Shown here piece by piece: positions 44,283 to 46,440 of a stretch of 46,440 bases of DNA. Both the position numbers and the translations under genes were made by a program. The notes under the pieces were generated by a model. It saw nothing but the letters and a program-made list of their open reading frames with translations, had not been told where the DNA came from and did no database searches. Numbering within the stretch: position 1 is the stretch's first letter; each line of letters starts with the position of its first letter. This DNA comes from JANQIV01 sp050117315 (GTDB taxonomy: Bacteria; Bacteroidota; Ignavibacteria; Ignavibacteriales; Melioribacteraceae), in NCBI GenBank assembly GCA_050117315.1, contig JASFMY010000040.1:1-46440 (forward strand). The letters are read 5' to 3'.

Positions 44283-44652
44283 TGCATACTTTGTAAAAAT
44301 ACGTCAGCATATTTCAAATTCTCCTTTTGTCACATCTGTTGAAATCAACGAAGATATCCGGACTTCCACCGAAGGTTTTATAAAAGCCAAAATTCGTTTT
44401 ATTGATGATTCGGAATTAAGCTTCCGTGAGTTTGTTTCAACAGAAAACCCAAACCCATTTCGGTATACTTATGCATATCATTACACAAAAAACAATTCAC
44501 TTATTTTTCGTTACGATAGCGCACCGCATCATAAAGAGGTCTCTACCTTCCCACATCACAAGCATTTAGCCGACGGAATGGTTGAATCATGTTCTGAACC
44601 GACTATTGATTCTATTCTTTCTGAGATTGAAAGTATTATACCTGAAAGATAA
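44272..44652 (+). CDS. TumE (DUF6516)-family toxin-like protein
   Basis: The 126-residue protein starts at TTG (AAAGGA 9 bases upstream) and overlaps the preceding gene. The match to the TumE/DUF6516 family, recalled from memory, rests on FIDDSELSFREFV, YAYHYTKNNSLIFRYDSAPHH and FPHHKHLADGMVESCSEP, with a histidine cluster (HH at 'APHH', FPHHKH). The family is classed as toxins of unknown mechanism. A CGGAAATT/AATTTCCG hairpin (44653-44670) follows the stop. Confidence 0.65.
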   Translation: MHINAYFVKIRQHISNSPFVTSVEINEDIRTSTEGFIKAKIRFIDDSELSFREFVSTENPNPFRYTYAYHYTKNNSLIFRYDSAPHHKEVSTFPHHKHLADGMVESCSEPTIDSILSEIESIIPER

Positions 44653-44699
44653 CGGAAATTGTAATTTCCGCAGATTCATTTTTATTGAGAAGGGATTTT

Positions 44700-44768
44700 G
44701 TAAAATAAAATGTATTAGACTATTTCAATTTTGAGAGGTCGATTGATGGGAAGGTGGGCACAAGCTAA
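44700..44768 (+). pseudogene. Degraded second copy of the 3' end of the TPR-like gene
   Basis: Read in frame it gives NVLDYFNFERSIDGKVG, matching NALDYFNFEKWIDGKAG at the end of the gene at 42407-43876, after an in-frame stop. About four bases in five match 43811-43869. It lies just after the toxin-antitoxin module, so the module is bracketed by this duplicated piece. Confidence 0.75.
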
Positions 44769-45934
44769 TTTACTCCAAGACTTCTTCTAATCAATTCCCA
44801 TTCTTTGTTTATTGTATTTATCAACTCTCCTCCTATTTCTAATTCAAACGATGTTGTTACTTTGATATTTCTTTCACCCTTACTATATCTTTTCGCTGTA
44901 TCTTTTAGATCTTTCTCTACCACATTAGGAAATTCCCAAGCCATTTTGATTGATTTATCCAAAAATTGTGAAAAAAGTTGAACAAGATTTTCAGCATATT
45001 CTGGAATACTGACATTTTTAGCATCTAACGACCAACGTAACATTTCTTTCATCATTTTGCCATAAGATTTTGCAACCAATAAGAGCCCTTTCTTATCTGA
45101 AGGCTCTCCTGGTTTGCCGTAATATTTATGCAACAAATCATTTATTATCATATTGAAAGTATTTGTTAGATTTTCTATTGATTTTAGCTGCTGTTGATAC
45201 CAAGAAACTAAGTCATCATAATTTTCTATTCGTGTTTTGCAAGTTAGTAATATATTGTAATCATAGTGCGTCTTGAGATTTTCTAACTTACTCAATTCAT
45301 CTGATACAACTTGCCTAAAAAAATCCATTTCATATAATAATTTTTGATCTAACAATATTTTCTTTGCTTTTGAAGAAATACTATTCCAAAATGTTATTAC
45401 ATCTTCGTTTTCAAGATATTTATTGACTTTTAACAATTCTTTGAATTTATAAGCCATTTGTAGTTTAAATGCATTAGAAATATCTTGAGCATACTCAAAT
45501 TCAAACGACCATACTTTATCTTCCTCACGAATCTTTGTTACAAATTCAAAAATTTCGGTTGAATCAACTTGATTAGAAAAATCACCATCTTTGTTTGATT
45601 TCCAAACATCTAAGTAATTTAAAATTTCCTTTTTTATAAAAACAAATATTGGAATACCTATTTGTCTTGCTGTATCATATTCAATATTTGTTATTGATTT
45701 TCCTGTTTCAGATTTACTCCCGTAACGATTACCAATTATCAGCAATAAAATATCAGCATTATTTGTGACATTATTAATACAATTAGTAATTAACTCATCG
45801 TTAGGGTTAACCGGAAATGAGTTTCTGTCTGATAGTATTACATTGAAACCAATGTTTTCGATTGTTTCTTCAATATCTTTTCTTACTTGAGATAAATCAA
45901 AACATGTAGAACTAACAAATACGTTTGGTTTCAT
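44765..45934 (-). CDS. DUF4062 protein, possible defence-related
   Basis: The 389-residue protein begins with a DUF4062 domain (VFVSSTCFDLSQVRKDIEE, then ADILLLIIGNRYGSKSETGKSITNIEYDTA, IPIFVFIK in parts), a Rossmann/TIR-like fold common at the N-terminus of signalling proteins. The remaining 230 or so residues are helical, with no ATPase motif. DUF4062 proteins occur in NLR-like and other multi-domain proteins; an immune role is suggested by neighbours (toxin-antitoxin genes) but not shown. The 3' end overlaps the duplicated fragment at 44700. Confidence 0.75.
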   Translation of the reverse strand: MKPNVFVSSTCFDLSQVRKDIEETIENIGFNVILSDRNSFPVNPNDELITNCINNVTNNADILLLIIGNRYGSKSETGKSITNIEYDTARQIGIPIFVFIKKEILNYLDVWKSNKDGDFSNQVDSTEIFEFVTKIREEDKVWSFEFEYAQDISNAFKLQMAYKFKELLKVNKYLENEDVITFWNSISSKAKKILLDQKLLYEMDFFRQVVSDELSKLENLKTHYDYNILLTCKTRIENYDDLVSWYQQQLKSIENLTNTFNMIINDLLHKYYGKPGEPSDKKGLLLVAKSYGKMMKEMLRWSLDAKNVSIPEYAENLVQLFSQFLDKSIKMAWEFPNVVEKDLKDTAKRYSKGERNIKVTTSFELEIGGELINTINKEWELIRRSLGVN

Positions 45935-46067
45935 TTCACTTTAGAACTTTTTTATTACTTAAACTTATAAAAACTGTGATTAATTCGAAATAAATTAATA
46001 CTATGCTTGTCTCATATTTTACAACATTTCGATTCTTTTGAGAGCTTTGTCAGTTTGATTTTATAAC

Positions 46068-46095
46068 GTAGAGACATGCCATGGCATGTCTCTAC
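46068..46095. repeat. Perfect 28-bp palindrome (family 3)
   Basis: Identical to 43886-43913. It lies between the DUF4062 gene start and the hicBA remnant. The remaining 45935-46067 is AT-rich with no recognisable gene. Confidence 0.9.
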
Positions 46096-46100
46096 AGAAA

Positions 46101-46440
46101 TCATTTTTCTATTGTCAACATTTTCAGAATGTGTTTGGCAAGATACTCATTAATTTCACGATGACGGGGATATTTGGTTGGGAGACTTTCGTTTTAGGGT
46201 TTTGATACCAGGCGTGTTTGCTGCCATGCCTAATTAAAACACAGCCGCTTTCTTCAACTCATTATAAATATCTTTTAAATTCTCCTGAAGTTCTTCAATA
46301 TTTTCTCCCTGGGTCATGTATACACATTCCGAAATGGAATTGAGGAAAAATTACCCAGGGACTAAAAGATGGAGTTTAGTTCCAACAAATTGCCTTATTT
46401 CATCTCTGAATTTTTCTGAGTTTTCAAAAAAACCTAATAC
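46101..46440 (-). pseudogene. Broken hicBA toxin-antitoxin pair (runs off the right edge)
   Basis: On the minus strand, first comes a HicB-like end, ISECVYMTQGENIEELQENL, closed by a stop at 46234 and with an earlier in-frame stop at 46351. Directly after it, in another frame, is a HicA-like piece, CVLIRHGSKHAWYQNPKTK. After one frameshift near 46165 it continues PRHREINEYLAKHILKML to a stop at 46101. The N-terminus of HicA is missing, so the two genes have been joined by a deletion. Neither can make a normal product. The part beyond 46360 is not recognisable as HicB. Confidence 0.6.

Noticed and set aside
1..46440. CRISPR array
   Set aside because: The repeats seen are single, dispersed palindromes with no regular spacer pattern and no cas genes.
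1..46440. tRNA or rRNA genes
   Set aside because: I saw no cloverleaf-type sequence with TTCRANY and CCA-type ends, and no rRNA motif; a scan with a dedicated tool would be needed to be certain.

Overview
The window looks like a chromosome segment of an Ignavibacteria-like or Bacteroidota-like bacterium. The DNA is AT-rich. One secreted protein ends in a C-terminal sorting/FlgD-like domain of the 'NYPNPFNPST...YDILGREVATLVN' type, which is typical of Ignavibacteriota and relatives. The gene content also fits this group: FecI/FecR/STN-TonB-receptor signalling, LytS/LytTR regulation, duplicated FtsX/MacB-type permeases, PadR regulators and LTD-like lipoproteins. I see no rRNA, tRNA or CRISPR array.

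Left part (1-20,400, genes almost all on the minus strand). A polyferredoxin-type membrane protein (708-2669) sits between composite inverted/direct repeats, followed by a periplasmic M16 protease (3061-5874). Next is a long minus-strand operon read from 20,357 down to about 6,190: ECF sigma factor, FecR anti-sigma factor, STN-containing TonB-dependent receptor, two tandem near-duplicate lipoproteins, ABC ATPase, ABC permease, a membrane-anchored DUF4857-like protein, an outer-membrane barrel protein, a YCF48-like repeat protein with a sorting domain, and a truncated M28 peptidase. This reads as one trans-envelope system under cell-surface signalling. I cannot name its substrate; it is the best candidate here for an undescribed system.

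Middle part (20,600-28,100). An Nramp-related transporter lacking the usual DPGN and MPH motifs, an acyltransferase-3 membrane protein, a LytS-type kinase overlapping its LytTR response regulator, a small membrane protein overlapping a winged-helix regulator (behind a near-consensus promoter), a secreted protein of unknown role, and a DinB-family protein.

Right part (28,250-41,100). A PadR regulator followed by four large FtsX/MacB-type permeases with no ATPase gene beside them. Two of these genes have terminator-like hairpins running right up to their start codons. Permeases 2-4 are bracketed by inverted copies of a DUF2461 gene, one broken and one intact.

Right end (41,100-46,440). Small enzymes (SnoaL-like, VOC), a helical TPR-like protein, a TumE-like two-gene toxin-antitoxin module lying between the real 3' end of the TPR-like gene and a degraded second copy of that 3' end, a DUF4062 protein, and a broken hicBA pair. 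This end looks like an accessory/defence region. Dispersed palindromic repeats of at least four families occupy most of the longer intergenic gaps.
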